A DNA stretch of 64,000 nt from Phaseolus vulgaris (GCF_000499845.2 NC_023750.2:14832279-14896278); one strand, 5' to 3'. Numbered from the stretch's first letter, positions 8,923 through 19,875 are shown. Notes: generated by a model not told the origin, from the sequence alone. A program made the numbers and translations.

Positions 8923-11900
8923 CGTCCTCTGCCTACCCCCTTGCCTGAACTGGCGAGCTTAGCAAGCAAGTCAGCTCGGGCATTCTGTTCTCGGGGCACA
9001 TGGACCACTTCAAAAGAGGCAAAGGAACTCTTCAATTCCCGCACATACGCCAAGTAAGCCGCCATTTGTGGATCTTTAGCCTGGAACTCGCCTGTTACTT
9101 GCCCTGTGACTAGCAGCGAGTCACTCTTAGCCATCAGCACCCTAGCTCCCATCTCCTTGGCCAGCAGAATCCCGGCGATCAGCGCCTCATACTCTGCTTG
9201 ATTGTTGCTGGCTTTGAAGGCGAATCTCAACGATTGTTCGATCAACACGCCGTTGGGTCCTTCCAATATTACTCCAGCACCGCTACCCTGCTGGTTCGAT
9301 GATCCATCCACCGAGAGTACCCAACGGAAGTCGTCACCTTCAACCCGCGTTGCCTCTGATGAGAGCTCGACTACAAAATCTGCAAAGATTTGCCCCTTGA
9401 TCGGGCCTCGGGGCTCATATTTAATGTCAAATTCTGACAACTCCACTGCCCACTTCACCATTCTTCCCGCAACGTCAGGTTTCTTTAAGACCTTCTGGAT
9501 GGGCAGGTCAGTCATCACTAGTATTGTGAAGCTGTGGAAGTAGTGGCGCAACCTCCTCGCCGAAAACACCACAGCCAGCGCAGCCTTCTCAAGGGCCTGA
9601 TATCTCGTTTCTGGGCCCTGCAGCACCTTGCTCACAAAATAGATAGGCTTCTGAGCCTGATCTTGGTCCTGGGCGAGCACCGCACTCACCGCCCTCTCAG
9701 TCACACCGAAATACAATCTGAGAGGGATTCCCGCCAGTGGTTTGCACAGAACCGGCGGGCTCGCCAGATATTCCTTCAGCTTGACGAAAGCTTCCTCGCA
9801 TTCTTTCGTCCAAGCGAACTTGTTATTGCGCCGCAGACACTGGAAATAGGGATGTCCCTTTTCTCCGCTTGCTGACACGAAGCGAGATAGGGCTGCCATC
9901 CGACCCGTCAGCTGCTGGACTTCTTTCACTGTAGCCGGGCTTCTCATCGCCAAGATGGCGGCACACTTGTCTGGGTTGGCTTCTATTCCTTTTTCAGTCA
10001 AGAGAAAACCCAAAAATTTTCCAGCCTCCACGCCAAAAATGCATTTCTCCGGGTTGAGCTTCAACTTGAACTTGGCGATCGTCGTGAACAATTCTTCCAA
10101 GTCTGCAACGTGCTTGCTTTTCTCCTGCGAGGTCACGACCATGTCATCGATGTAAGCTTGCACGTTCCTTCCCAGCATTGGTGCAAGTACTCGATCCATC
10201 AGCCTCTGGTACGTGGCCCCCGCGTTCTTCAGCCCAAACGGCATCACCTTATAGCAGTAGCACGACCTCTCCGTCATGAAGGCTGTCTTTTCCTCATCCA
10301 TGGGATGCATCTTGATCTGATTATAGCCCGAGAAGGCGTCCAGGAAGCTCAGCAGCTTGCACCCTGCAGCACTATCAACCAGGGCATCGATGCTTGGTAA
10401 AGGACACGAATCCTTTGGGCAAGCCTTATTCAGATCGGTGAAATCGACGCACATGCGCCATTTCCCGTTGCTCTTCTTCACCAGTACGACGTTCGCCAAC
10501 CATTCAGGGTACTGGACTTCCCTGATGTGGCCTGAAGCGAGGAGTTTCTGGGTCTCTTCCTTGATCGCCTGCCTCCTTTCTTCATTAAATTTCCTCCTTC
10601 TTTGTCGCACCGGTCTCACCATGTTGTCCATTGCCAGATGATGGCACAGGAAGTCGGGATCAATCCCGGGCATGTCCGAGGCGGACCATGCGAACGTGTC
10701 CAGATGCCGCTCAATCACCTTGGCGATCTGGTCTTGGAGATCGACCTCCAGAGATCTTCCGAGCTTGAAAACTTTCCCCCCGATCTCCTTCTCGAGCCAC
10801 TGCTCGATGGGTTTGGGCCTGGATTCTCTGGCGATCACCGCCTTGGCGATTCCCAGTTCCCTTGCTTCTTCAGGGCGATTCCGCGCCTCTTCTTCCTCCA
10901 GGCCAGCATTCCTTTCCCCCAGCTCAGCATCTACCATCTCTACATCCCTTCCGGCGGCCTCCTCTGTTACCGGTGGTCTGGGCTTCACACCGGGAGGCGG
11001 AGTGGTCGTTACATAGCTCACGGACCTTTTGTTTTTCAGGCTATTCTCATAGCACCTTTTCGCTTCCTTCTGGTCCGACTTGATCGTGATCACCACCCCT
11101 TCCATGGACGGCAGCTTCACCTTCATGTGCCTAGTCGATGGAATGGCGCCTATCCTGTTAAGAGTGGGCCTTCCCAACAGGATGTTATATGCTGAAGGGG
11201 CGCTTACGATGAGGTACTTGATTTTCTCCGTCCTCGACCCAGCCTCATCCGTAAACGTGGTTCTCAGCTCAATGTACCCCCTGACCTCCACCTGATCGCC
11301 AGCGAACCCATACAAGCACCCTCCATAGGGCCTCAGCTGGTCAAGGGGCAATTCCAGCTGTGTGAAAGTCGGCCAGAACATCACGTCTGCCGAGCTTCCT
11401 TGGTCCACCAGAACTCGGTGGACCTTCCTCCCTGCCGTTACCAACGAAATAACAATGGGATCGTTGTCATGAGGCACAACGTCCCGTAGATCCTGCTTGG
11501 TGAACGTAATGTCCACTTCCGGCGAGTGATCTTCAAACATGTCCACTGACATCACCGATCGCGCATACTTCTTCCTCTGCGATGCGGTGCATCCACCACC
11601 TGAGAAACCCCCTGCAATGGTGTGGATTTCCCCATGGATAGGCATCTCGTGTTGTTGGGCTTCTCCACCCGCCGGCTGGGAACTCGACACTCCTTCGGTC
11701 CTTCTGTCCAGCAGGTAGTCGTTTAGGAACCCGCTCTTAACCAGATCATCGAGCTGGTATCCTAAAGACAAACACGAGTCCAGGTTGTGGCCAAAGCACT
11801 GGTGGAAATCGCACCAAACGTCTGGCTTTGACCCCAGCACCTTGTCGCCCACCTTCTCGGGCGCCTTCAACCTAGCGGATATGTTAGGGATAGCGATCAG

Positions 11901-12950
11901 GTCCGCTAGTCCCATGACGAATTTGTGCTTAGGCGGGCGATTGTATTCCCGGCGTGCTGGTTGTTGGCGTGCTGGCGGTTGGCGCGCTTGACTTCTTCCC
12001 TTATTTCTCCTATCGTAAGGATAGCGAGTCCTTTGGTCTTTTCTGGCCGCCGCTGCCGTTTCCAGCACCCTCTGTGGCTGGATCCTGGTCTGGGCGCGTG
12101 GCCTGGCGGGAGCCACGCTGCCTCTCTTCTCGGCGACTTCGCTCTCGTCGGCGATGTGGGCCACTGCGAGTCGCCTGACTTCAGCAAACGTCGCTGGATG
12201 AGCCCTGATCAAGGCCTCGCAGAATGGCCCTGGCTGCACGCCCTTCTTGAAGGCATAGACCAGCATCTCTTCATCCTTGGCCGGCGATCTGACCATCTGC
12301 GCTCCGAAGCGATTGAGGTAGTCTCTAAGGGACTCCCCATGGTACTGCCTTATATCAAACAGATCATAGGACACCCTGGGCGGTGCCTTGTTCACAATAT
12401 ACTGCTCGACAAAGATTTTCAAGAATTGTTGAAAATTAGTTATGTGGCCATTAGGCAGGCTCACAAACCACTCCATCACCGTTCCCTGGAGCGTGCTCAC
12501 GAACATCTTACAATAGACGGCGTCCGACCCTCCTGACAGCATCATCTGTGTGTGGAACGTGGTCAGGTGAGCCTCTGGATCCTCCACGCCAGTAAAAACA
12601 GCTTTAACCGGGACCACGCTCGTGGGAATTGGCGTGTCGGTAATCGCCTGAATGAAAGGCATTGGGAAAACACGAGGCGGCGTCGACGGTGCCACCTCTT
12701 CAGCAGAAGAGCGAACTTGCTGCTCCTGAAGAGCTCGACGTAGCTCCTCAGCCACCTTGCTGAGCTCCTCGTTCCTGACGCGAGAGGCGACCAGGTCTTC
12801 ATGTATCCTTGCCTGCTCGACGCGCGAGGCTTCTACAGTGGCCTGCAATGAGCGCATCATTTCTGCCATCTGCGCCATGGTCATGGCGGCGTCGCCTTCA
12901 GCTGCGACGGGAGCCACGGGACTGGAACGATTGCTTCTCATCTTTCTCAT
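8919..12950 (-). CDS. gag-pol: T2 Gag-Protease-RT-RNase H-archaeal-type RNase H polyprotein (1343 aa)
   Basis: This is one uninterrupted frame. Gag occupies about residues 1-270 (DPEAHLTTFHTQM, WFVSLPNGHI). A variant zinc knuckle WCDFHQCFGHNLDSC lies near 378-392. The protease motif VDQGSSADV is near 513. RT begins near 770, with FTDLNKACPKDS and the catalytic YIDDM near 933. The native RNase H follows (ALEKAALAVVFSARR, about 1110). A second RNase H then follows (SVDGSSNQQGSG, NQAEYEAL, AKSDS, ARADLLAKLA), about 1210-1338. The second RNase H is the hallmark of the Tat lineage. The frame ends at TGA 8921-8919, only because one G is missing just before it. ATG 12950 was chosen because it matches the Gag start of T1 and lies 345 bp after the primer site. 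Confidence 0.95.
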   Translation of the reverse strand: MRKMRSNRSSPVAPVAAEGDAAMTMAQMAEMMRSLQATVEASRVEQARIHEDLVASRVRNEELSKVAEELRRALQEQQVRSSAEEVAPSTPPRVFPMPFIQAITDTPIPTSVVPVKAVFTGVEDPEAHLTTFHTQMMLSGGSDAVYCKMFVSTLQGTVMEWFVSLPNGHITNFQQFLKIFVEQYIVNKAPPRVSYDLFDIRQYHGESLRDYLNRFGAQMVRSPAKDEEMLVYAFKKGVQPGPFCEALIRAHPATFAEVRRLAVAHIADESEVAEKRGSVAPARPRAQTRIQPQRVLETAAAARKDQRTRYPYDRRNKGRSQARQPPARQQPARREYNRPPKHKFVMGLADLIAIPNISARLKAPEKVGDKVLGSKPDVWCDFHQCFGHNLDSCLSLGYQLDDLVKSGFLNDYLLDRRTEGVSSSQPAGGEAQQHEMPIHGEIHTIAGGFSGGGCTASQRKKYARSVMSVDMFEDHSPEVDITFTKQDLRDVVPHDNDPIVISLVTAGRKVHRVLVDQGSSADVMFWPTFTQLELPLDQLRPYGGCLYGFAGDQVEVRGYIELRTTFTDEAGSRTEKIKYLIVSAPSAYNILLGRPTLNRIGAIPSTRHMKVKLPSMEGVVITIKSDQKEAKRCYENSLKNKRSVSYVTTTPPPGVKPRPPVTEEAAGRDVEMVDAELGERNAGLEEEEARNRPEEARELGIAKAVIARESRPKPIEQWLEKEIGGKVFKLGRSLEVDLQDQIAKVIERHLDTFAWSASDMPGIDPDFLCHHLAMDNMVRPVRQRRRKFNEERRQAIKEETQKLLASGHIREVQYPEWLANVVLVKKSNGKWRMCVDFTDLNKACPKDSCPLPSIDALVDSAAGCKLLSFLDAFSGYNQIKMHPMDEEKTAFMTERSCYCYKVMPFGLKNAGATYQRLMDRVLAPMLGRNVQAYIDDMVVTSQEKSKHVADLEELFTTIAKFKLKLNPEKCIFGVEAGKFLGFLLTEKGIEANPDKCAAILAMRSPATVKEVQQLTGRMAALSRFVSASGEKGHPYFQCLRRNNKFAWTKECEEAFVKLKEYLASPPVLCKPLAGIPLRLYFGVTERAVSAVLAQDQDQAQKPIYFVSKVLQGPETRYQALEKAALAVVFSARRLRHYFHSFTILVMTDLPIQKVLKKPDVAGRMVKWAVELSEFDIKYEPRGPIKGQIFADFVVELSSEATRVEGDDFRWVLSVDGSSNQQGSGAGVILEGPNGVLIEQSLRFAFKASNNQAEYEALIAGILLAKEMGARVLMAKSDSLLVTGQVTGEFQAKDPQMAAYLAYVRELKSSFASFEVVHVPREQNARADLLAKLASSGKGVGRGR

Positions 12951-13313
12951 TAACTTCAGCGAACCACAGAAATACAGTAAATAACACTTCGACCACGATC
13001 GAATCAGCGATCAACCGGAGAAAACTCAAGAAACTGCGCAAGAACTCCAAGAACACCGCAAACCTTCGAAGAAGATCGCAGCTTCACTAAAAACCACCGT
13101 TTCCCCGCGAACCAAACAACCGAACGAAAGAACTCGAATCCACCGATCGAAAAGCCAAACGAACGGTTTAAAACGCAAACTTCGCCGAACGAAACTCAAA
13201 GAAACCAAGAACGACGGTTGCACCAGCACACAACCACGCCAAAAACCTAGAAAACTTCCACGAACTCACGCTGTGGATGGGAGCACGTTTTACACGACCC
13301 CACGGTGGGCGCC
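12951..13313 (-). other. T2 leader with primer-binding site (13296-13313)
   Basis: This is the untranslated leader between LTR and gag. The minus-strand primer site TGGCGCCCACCGTGGGGT-type sequence lies at its outer end. It follows TCA instead of the usual TT linker, and its first T is changed. The rest is A/C-rich on the plus strand, without a frame that resembles other copies. Confidence 0.7.
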
Positions 13314-13316
13314 TGA

Positions 13317-14109
13317 TGATCCTGCCTGTTGACCGGAGCGCTGGAGAATGCCTCGTCAAAGGATCGACGTGCGCGCCGCTTCTCACTTCCGTTCCTCCTC
13401 TGGATCTATCTCAAGAACCTGCAGAGAAACAACACGACGCCGCTGCGGCCGATCGCACTCCGACGCTCAAGTCAGTGACGGTATCACCAAATACTAAGAA
13501 CTGGAACCGTGAAAACTCTCTCTCACAAACAGCTCTGTCACTCGCAAGCGTAAAGTGTATGAACTGAACGTGCGTACCTTAGAAAATCTGTTAGGAACTC
13601 TTATATACCTGGTGGTTTTCTCTCTCCTGGCAGTTACAGACTTGGACACGTGGCTCGTATCCAACTGTACACGTGCCATCATCTGGAGGCTCCCTGACTT
13701 GGCGCTGCTTCTTCTCTCATTTTGGCTAAGTTACCCACGCATGGTACTGCCCAGTGCATAGCTAACTCAGGAGTGCGATCTTTACTGAAACTGGCGAGGT
13801 AGGGCCTTCATACACCTTCCCTGTGGTCTCGCCGGCCGCCTTCATAATCTGCTTCTCCTTCGCCTTCGGCGATGTGCTTGTTCTGGCGATCTCCGACTGC
13901 CTGGTCGCCTGAGTCTGCATCTGGCGACTTCACCCCCAACCTGGCGATCGCCTATTCTAGTAAGCTGGAGATCGGAACACGCCAACTTAACACCCGGCGA
14001 CTACACGTGCCTCCCGACTTCCTTCCCAACTGCCAACCTGGCGCCTTGTCAACACGCCTGCACTGTAGCAGGGTGCCACGTCATCGCACCCAACCACCAA
14101 GGCGGTACA
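13317..14109 (-). repeat. T2 5' LTR (793 bp) with promoter
   Basis: It has TG...CA ends and matches 2019-2810. A minus-strand TATA box GGTATATAAGAG lies near 13597-13608, with a LTR-internal R/U5 of about 280 bp toward gag. It ends in GGCGGTACA, followed by the target duplication CAAAT. It should drive the gag-pol RNA leftward. Confidence 0.93.
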
Positions 14110-14646
14110 CAAATCGTTCCAAGAGACCACGGGCGGCCTCTTGTGTAGGTCAATGTCCATGAGGTATTGATGCCACCATTGCATGGCATAGTCCAAAAAT
14201 TATAAAGAAGCTAATCTAACCCTATGCTCATCCCTAACCCCATTTACATCAAAAATTTGGTCAACCTTAGCCTCCCATCCTAAGTATACATTGGGATCAA
14301 TTTCACCACTAAAACTAGGAAGTTTTACATTAGGAGAACAAGGGCCAGCCACATGTTGGCGCCTCTCTTCATGGTGATGATGTCTTGGCCGTGCATTGTC
14401 TTCATAATAACCATGAGAAGAATGAGAGTGCCTTGAAGAATGCCGAAGAGGAGGAGGAGGTCTTCTCTCACGGTTTTGATGTATTTCTTCACGGTTTAAC
14501 TCAAAACTTTGGAGCCTTGCCTCCATTTGCCTTATCACATCAAGATAGTGAGCATTGGATTGCTTGGCATTCTTTAAGTCTTCATAAAGGGCTGCCTTTT
14601 GGGGTGAGCACGGTTTGGAGGACTCTCCACTAGAAAAATGAGCCAT
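14110..14646 (-). pseudogene. gag: C1 Gag N-terminal half
   Basis: The frame starts with ATG at 14646 (MAHFSSGESSKPCSPQK), then a short coiled coil, a His-rich stretch (RHHHHEERRQH) and the capsid-type sequence PNVYLGWEAKVDQIFDVNG. A TAA near 14200 replaces a sense codon present in the C3 copy. The frame continues past it (DYAMQWWHQYLMDIDLHKRP) to the T2 insertion, and resumes at 2018. Homologues are at 58088-57857 (C2) and 63411-64000 (C3). Confidence 0.8.
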
Positions 14647-15690
14647 GATCAAAAAATACAAAAAACAGAAAACAAACAGTGAAAGAAACTTGTTAGACAA
14701 ATAAAAGTGAGATATAGGTTGCTAGAAAATGCCCAAGAAAGTACTCAAGCCACTCCAAGCCTTTCTTGGAGGAGCTTCAAATGAAATAATGTCACAGCAA
14801 ACCAACTTACTTAAGAACAAGTCTCCACACAACTTTGAGAAGAACAAAAAAGACAAGCAAGAAAAGGTATAAACAAGAAAAGCTAAACCAAAAACAAAGA
14901 GCAATGTATGACAAACTAGAAAGAATATGAATGAAAGACAAGCAAGAAAATAAGGAACTCAATGAATAAAGAAGGCACATAAAAAGAGTCCTAAAGAAAA
15001 GTGCTAGAGTAGATTGAAGAAAACAGAAAACAGCTACTGGAAAAAAAAAAAATTAAATGCAAACTGTGCTATGTTTACAGATTTAACTGGAATGATTGAA
15101 AGCGAACTGGAATGTGAAAAATTAACCACAGAAACTTCAATGTCTTAACTCAATAACGGCACTGGAATGAGGTAAAAACAGTAAGCCAATTGAGAGAAAT
15201 AAATTTTTCAAAATTGCTGCCCAATTACCGTATTCTTTTCGGCAGTATTGTACACTTTCCGTATTTTATTTATCATTTTTTGTGTACTTGGAATTTTTGA
15301 GTAATTCTTTTTTCTATGCTTTTTTAACACTTTGAAGAATGTAAATCCAAATTTTCACAAATTTCCCATGAGCCAATTAATTGCAGTAAATTGAAAACAG
15401 TAGCACGTTTGTAAGAAAACAGAGGAGCTTATTTAGGAATGAAAAACAGTATGATGAACTAACAAAGACATAATGGAAAGTATGTAAAGGAACTTGTATA
15501 GAATGAGAATACAAGCATGAACTCAAATCTAAAAATGAAAATGCACAAAGGATCAAGCAATAAACTCAAAAACAGAAAGTAAACCAAAGCAAGAAACAAT
15601 CAAAGCAATAAAAGTACTACAAGAAGTAATGACAATTATGGAATAACATGACTAAGACAAAACTTGACATGATTACAAAATTAAAAGACA
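14647..15690 (-). other. C1 leader (untranslated), truncated before the LTR
   Basis: This AT-rich leader matches 58089-59150 (C2) and, inverted, 62340-63410 (C3), including the TACCGTATTCTTTTCGGCAG block near 15226. C1 loses similarity near 15690, about 130 bp before the expected primer site, where T3 begins. No gene is present. Confidence 0.7.
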
Positions 15691-15734
15691 TATCACAAGA
15701 TATAACAACAAGTGAAAGGAAGCTTAAGGTCAGC

Positions 15735-16955
15735 TCTAGGAAGGGCGGTGTGGAGCCCGGGCCAGCAGAGGGGCGGGTTGTTGATACGGCGATGGAGCTG
15801 ATCACCGAAAGTGACGAGGTCATGATGGACGCCGAGGCAGGAGGAGAGAACGCCGGTCGGGAAGAAGAAGCGAGAAACCGCCCAGAGGAGGCTAGGGAAT
15901 CGGGAATCGCCAGGGCGGTGATCGCCAGTGAAACAAGGCCCAAACCCGTCGAGGAGTGGCTTGAGAGGGAGATCGAGGGTAAGGTCTTCAAGTTTGGAAG
16001 ATCTTTGGGAGGTGAGATACAAGACCAGATCCCCAAGGTGATAGAAAGGCATCTGGACGCGTTTGCATGGTCTTCTTCGGACATGCCGGGAATCGATCCC
16101 GATTTCTTGTGTCATCACCTAGCAATGGACCCTCAGGTAAGACCAGTACGACAGAGAAGAAGAAATTTCAATGAGGAGAGAAGACAGGCAATTAGGGATG
16201 AAACGCAGAAGCTCCTCGCCGCGGGCCATATCAGGGAGGTCCAATACCCTGTTTGGTTAGCCAATGTCGTGCTGGTGAAGAAGAGTAATGGGAAGTGGCA
16301 CATGTGCGTGGACTTCACAGACCTAAACAAGGCTTGTCCGAAGGACTCATACCCATTGCCAAGCATAGATGCCCTGGTCGACAGTGCAGCAGGGTGCAAG
16401 TTGTTGAGCTTTCTGGACGCCTTCTCGGGGTACAACCAGATTAAGATAAAGAGAAGACTAGAGAAAGCTAAGGGATCGTGGGCTGAAGAGGTGCCCCGCA
16501 TAGTTTGGGCGTACCATACCACTGAGCAGTCAGGAACCCACGAGACCCCGTTTAGCTTGGTTTATGGAAGTGATGCGATGATTCCAGTCGAAATCCAGGA
16601 AAGCTCGTCGAGATTCCAGAACTTTGTGGCGGAAGACTCGAACGAAGAAAGAAGAATGAATCTGGATTTGCTGGATGAGGTCAGGGAGGAGGCGAGAGTG
16701 AAGGCCGAAGCAGTAAAAAGAAGGATTGAGCGAAGGTATAACTCTAAGGTAATGCCAAGGCAGTTTAGAAGTGGCGACCTGGTGATGAGGAAGGCCCATC
16801 AGTACGAGTTGGAGAACAAGTTATCGCCTAAGTGGACGGGACCGTTCAGAATAACCGAGGTGCTCGGGAACGACGCCTACCGCTTGGAGACGTTAGAAGG
16901 AGGGGCGATTCCTCGCACTTGGAACGCCACACATCTCAAATTGTATTACAGTTAA
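15735..16955 (+). pseudogene. pol: T3 in-frame RT-integrase fusion (internal deletion derivative)
   Basis: The frame carries the pre-RT linker, the RT fingers/palm start (MCVDFTDLNKACPKDSYPLP, FLDAFSGYNQIKI). At about 16447 it then jumps directly to the integrase C-terminal region (KRRLEKAKGSWAEEVPRIVW ... NATHLKLYYS). The missing middle holds the RT catalytic YIDDM, both RNase H domains, the zinc finger and the whole DDE core. The fusion keeps the frame, and no stop occurs in about 400 codons. Reading upstream to 15648 adds codons from the neighbouring C1 leader and is probably meaningless. It cannot be an active polymerase or integrase. It could only be a remnant or a Pol-derived competitor. 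Confidence 0.85.
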
Positions 16956-17347
16956 AGCCTTGTAAGTAAAGACGAACATGAAGAGATTTGAATAGTTTCT
17001 GTTAAAACAGTTTCAAGGGGGCACTCTTTTTTCCCTAAGGAGGGTTTTTAATGAGGCCACCCAATAAAGAAGAGTTTTCAAGGTTGAAGCTTCTAAGATT
17101 GCATGCTTATTGTTTTGAAAGTTTTTAGAAAAAATACCTTATCACTTGTACGTGATCTAAGGAAACAGTAAAGTTATATTGCATGCTTCCTAGTTAAAAG
17201 TTTTAAAGTCCCAATCGTTTTTCGGCGATCAGTGGCAATAGTTAGAAGTTTTAAAGTCCCCATCGTTTTTCGGCGATCGGTGGCAATAGTTAAAAGTTTT
17301 AAAGTCCCCGTCGTTTTTCGGCAATCGGTGGCAATAGCTAAAAGTTT
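16956..17347 (+). repeat. T3 post-pol region with ~54-bp tandem repeats (17204-17345)
   Basis: The first part matches the T2 region next to pol (shared CCCTAAGGAGGG block and GGCCACCCAATAAAGAAG). Three tandem units containing GTTTTTCGGCGATCGGTGG-like cores follow. The third unit is split by S1, whose duplication AGTTT comes from the repeat; the array resumes at 19881. Confidence 0.8.
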
Positions 17348-19875
17348 TGATCCTGCCTGTTGACCAGAACGTTGGAACTTGCCTCGTCAAACTTGGATTG
17401 ACGTGTGCACCGCTTCAAACCTCTGTCCTTCTTCAAGATCCACCTCAAGAACCTGCAAAAGAACAAAGCGGCGCCGCTGCGGCCGATCGCACTCCAACGC
17501 CCAAGTCAGTGACCGAACCACCAAATACTAAGAGCAAAAACACTCAAGAACTCTCAAGGAGCCATGCAATGTTCTCTCTCAGTATGCTCAAGAACTCGCA
17601 AGCGTAAAGAGTATAATCTGAACGTGCGTACCTCAAAAGTTCGTTGGGGAACCCTTAAATACCTGGTCACTTTCTCTCTCCTGGCAGTTACAGACCTGGA
17701 CACGTGGCTCGCATCCAGTCGTACACGTGCCATCATCTGGAGCCTCCTTGACTTGGGCGCTGCTTCTGACTTTCTTTTGGCTAAGTTACTTATGCATGGT
17801 ACTGCTCAGTGCATAGCTAACTTGGGAGCGCGATCTCTACTGGAATTGGCGAGTTAGGGTGCCTTCGTACACCTTCCCTGTGGTCTCGCCGGCCGCCTTC
17901 ATAATCTGCACCACCTTCATCTTCGGCGATGTGCTTGCTCCGGCGATCTCTGATCACTTGGTCGCCTGAGTTTACATTGTTGGGTCTATTAGTGTCTAAG
18001 TTCAAGAGGGGAGGGGTGAATTGAGCTTATAAAATTTTCGCAAGAACACACAATTTTTCAGTATTCCAGAGGCAAAAAGAACAGATTGTTTTTACATGAA
18101 ACAGATTGATTTTTCAGAGCAGTATTGGCACAATTTGAATTTTGTTCACTGTAAAATTGTGATCAACAGAGAATCAGAACAGAACCAGATCAGCTTAATA
18201 TTGTGAGGATAAAGGATATAGCTATGCTTAGAGATCAACCAAAATTACACAACACAAGACTTCAAGAAAAATTATCCTTTCACAGGTTTTAACGAATGGT
18301 CAGTTTGTTCACAATTCACTTAAGCCATTATATGCAGCAACCTTGTTTATGATCAGAAACCTTTAACAAGACAGGAAGAACAGTTTTCACTTAACCCAGA
18401 ATTAACAGATTCAATTTAAAAAGAACAGATTTAGTTCTTGACAGAATTAAGCAAAAACAGAAAAGAGTGCAGGGATGAGAATGCAAGATACACACGTTTT
18501 TATACTGGTTCACTCATACAGAGCTACATCCAGTCTCACCTTACCCCAAGGTGGAATTCACTAAAAAACAGTGCCAAACACTTACAAAACCAGCAGTTCT
18601 TGAACACTACAAGAACACCACACACAATGCTGAAAAACCCTATTTCAGCACACCTTGCACTTCAAGAAACCCTATCAAGGAGTGACTAACACTTACACCT
18701 TTACAAAACAGAATAAAGGAAAGATTACACCTGAAAAGAAGATGCAAGAACTCAAAACCAGTAGTTCAGTTTGCTGCAGAAACTGCACCAGCACCTTCAC
18801 CAAGATTCAAGGTTTCCTAGAACAAGCACACTTGAAAATCTCTTTGGAAACCTTTCAAAAACTCTTTTCAATCCTTCTTCTCACATGGAAATTGTTTAAT
18901 CTCTGTTAAAAGCGTAGTTCCTCAGCACTTTTTCATGTGAGAGAGACATTGTTTATATAGAAAACAGTTTCTAACTTCTTTTCAAAAAACAGTTGAAAAG
19001 CAGTTAAGAAAACAACAGATTCAGTTTTGAACTTAACAGATTTATTCTGAAAAAACTGCCAACTCAGCTTAACAGAAATAACTGTCTGAGTGGTACCTTT
19101 GGAGCCCTAACTAACTTGTGAAAACCCTTTCAACTCACCAAGGAATAAACCTGTTCTTTCTCAGTGAAACAGATTAAAGTATAACACACAGGCCAGCTCA
19201 GCTTAACTGAAATAACGAACTGAGCTTTCCCTTGGTGCCTTAACAGAAATTTAGAAAAGCCTTTTAACAGAGAAGAAATAAACAGATTCTTTCTCCATAA
19301 AACAGATTTATTTGTGTACTGTTTTAAAACTGTTAAAACCATTTTAAAAAGCTTTTCAAAAACCATTTAACGAAAGCCTTTTTAACAGAGAAGAAATAAA
19401 CAGATTCTTCCTCCATAAAATAGATTTATTTGTGTACTGTTTTAAAACTGTTAAAACCATTTTAAAAGCTTTTCAAAAACCATTTAACCACATCATGTGC
19501 TTGATCTAGACTTGGTTAGGCATCTAGGATAGGTTACTCAGCAAAAGGCAATCATACACACTTACAAGCCTAATTACATATGAATCTAAAACCTATTACA
19601 ATCTTCAAAGCACCCAAGCCATTTTCTTCATCAAACACACATCAAGCCTTGGTAGGGAAGAAGCTTCCTCCAGCTTCAACATACATCTGGCGACTTCATC
19701 TTCAACTGGGTGATCGCCGGTTCTGGTATGCTGGAGATCGGAGCACGCCAGCTTCATAACTGGCGACTTCACGAGCCCCTCGACTTCCCTCCCTTCTGCA
19801 AATTTGGCGCCTTGTCAACACGCCTACACTGTAGCTCGGTGCCACGTCATCACTTCCGACTACCAGGGCGGAACA
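17348..19875 (-). mobile_element. S1: Tat solo LTR with K1 inserted (LTR about 820 bp without K1)
   Basis: It starts TGATCCTGCC and ends GGGCGGAACA on the plus strand. The flanks are AGTTT at 17343-17347 and 19876-19880, an exact target duplication. No primer site, polypurine tract or internal sequence adjoins either end, so it is the product of LTR-LTR recombination. The sequence is close to the T2 LTR but clearly diverged. It is interrupted at 17978-19681. Confidence 0.9.
17978..19681 (-). mobile_element. K1: solo LTR, probably Ty1/copia Maximus/SIRE-type (1.7 kb)
   Basis: It starts TGTTGGGTCTATTAG and ends CTTCAACA, flanked by TACAT at 17973-17977 and 19682-19686. Near the start it has GGGGAGGGGTGAATTG, a word also near the ends of K2 and K3. 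It contains no coding frame of note, but shows a 90-bp-scale internal duplication near 19230-19340 and 19370-19480 (TTTATTTGTGTACTGTTTT). The length and G-rich terminal word suggest the Maximus/SIRE lineage. The orientation is inferred from K3. Confidence 0.85.

Larger units (their letters stand above)
2019..14109 (-). mobile_element. T2: full-length Tat-lineage LTR retrotransposon (12.1 kb)
   Basis: The element has two LTRs (2019-2810 and 13317-14109), a primer site, gag-pol, an antisense gene and a polypurine tract. Identical 5-bp target duplications CAAAT (2014-2018 and 14110-14114) flank it exactly. It interrupts the C1 gag frame, which resumes on the far side. The LTRs show seven substitutions, all transitions, plus a 1-bp indel in about 792 bp. 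That is roughly 0.9% divergence and implies a recent insertion. Order in element sense: LTR, primer site, gag-protease-RT-RNase H-archaeal-type RNase H, integrase, palindromic repeats, antisense gene, polypurine tract, LTR. Its gag-pol is the best preserved in the window. Only two frameshifts are visible, both in G runs. Confidence 0.95.

Noticed and set aside
10602..11195. Open frame on the plus strand opposite T2 RT/protease (197 codons), and many similar ones
   Set aside because: It mirrors the minus-strand gag-pol frame, has no protein-like motif and is not kept in T6.
15648..15735. Extension of the T3 RT-integrase frame to an upstream ATG
   Set aside because: These codons lie in C1 leader or unassigned sequence and match no Tat protein; the start is accidental.
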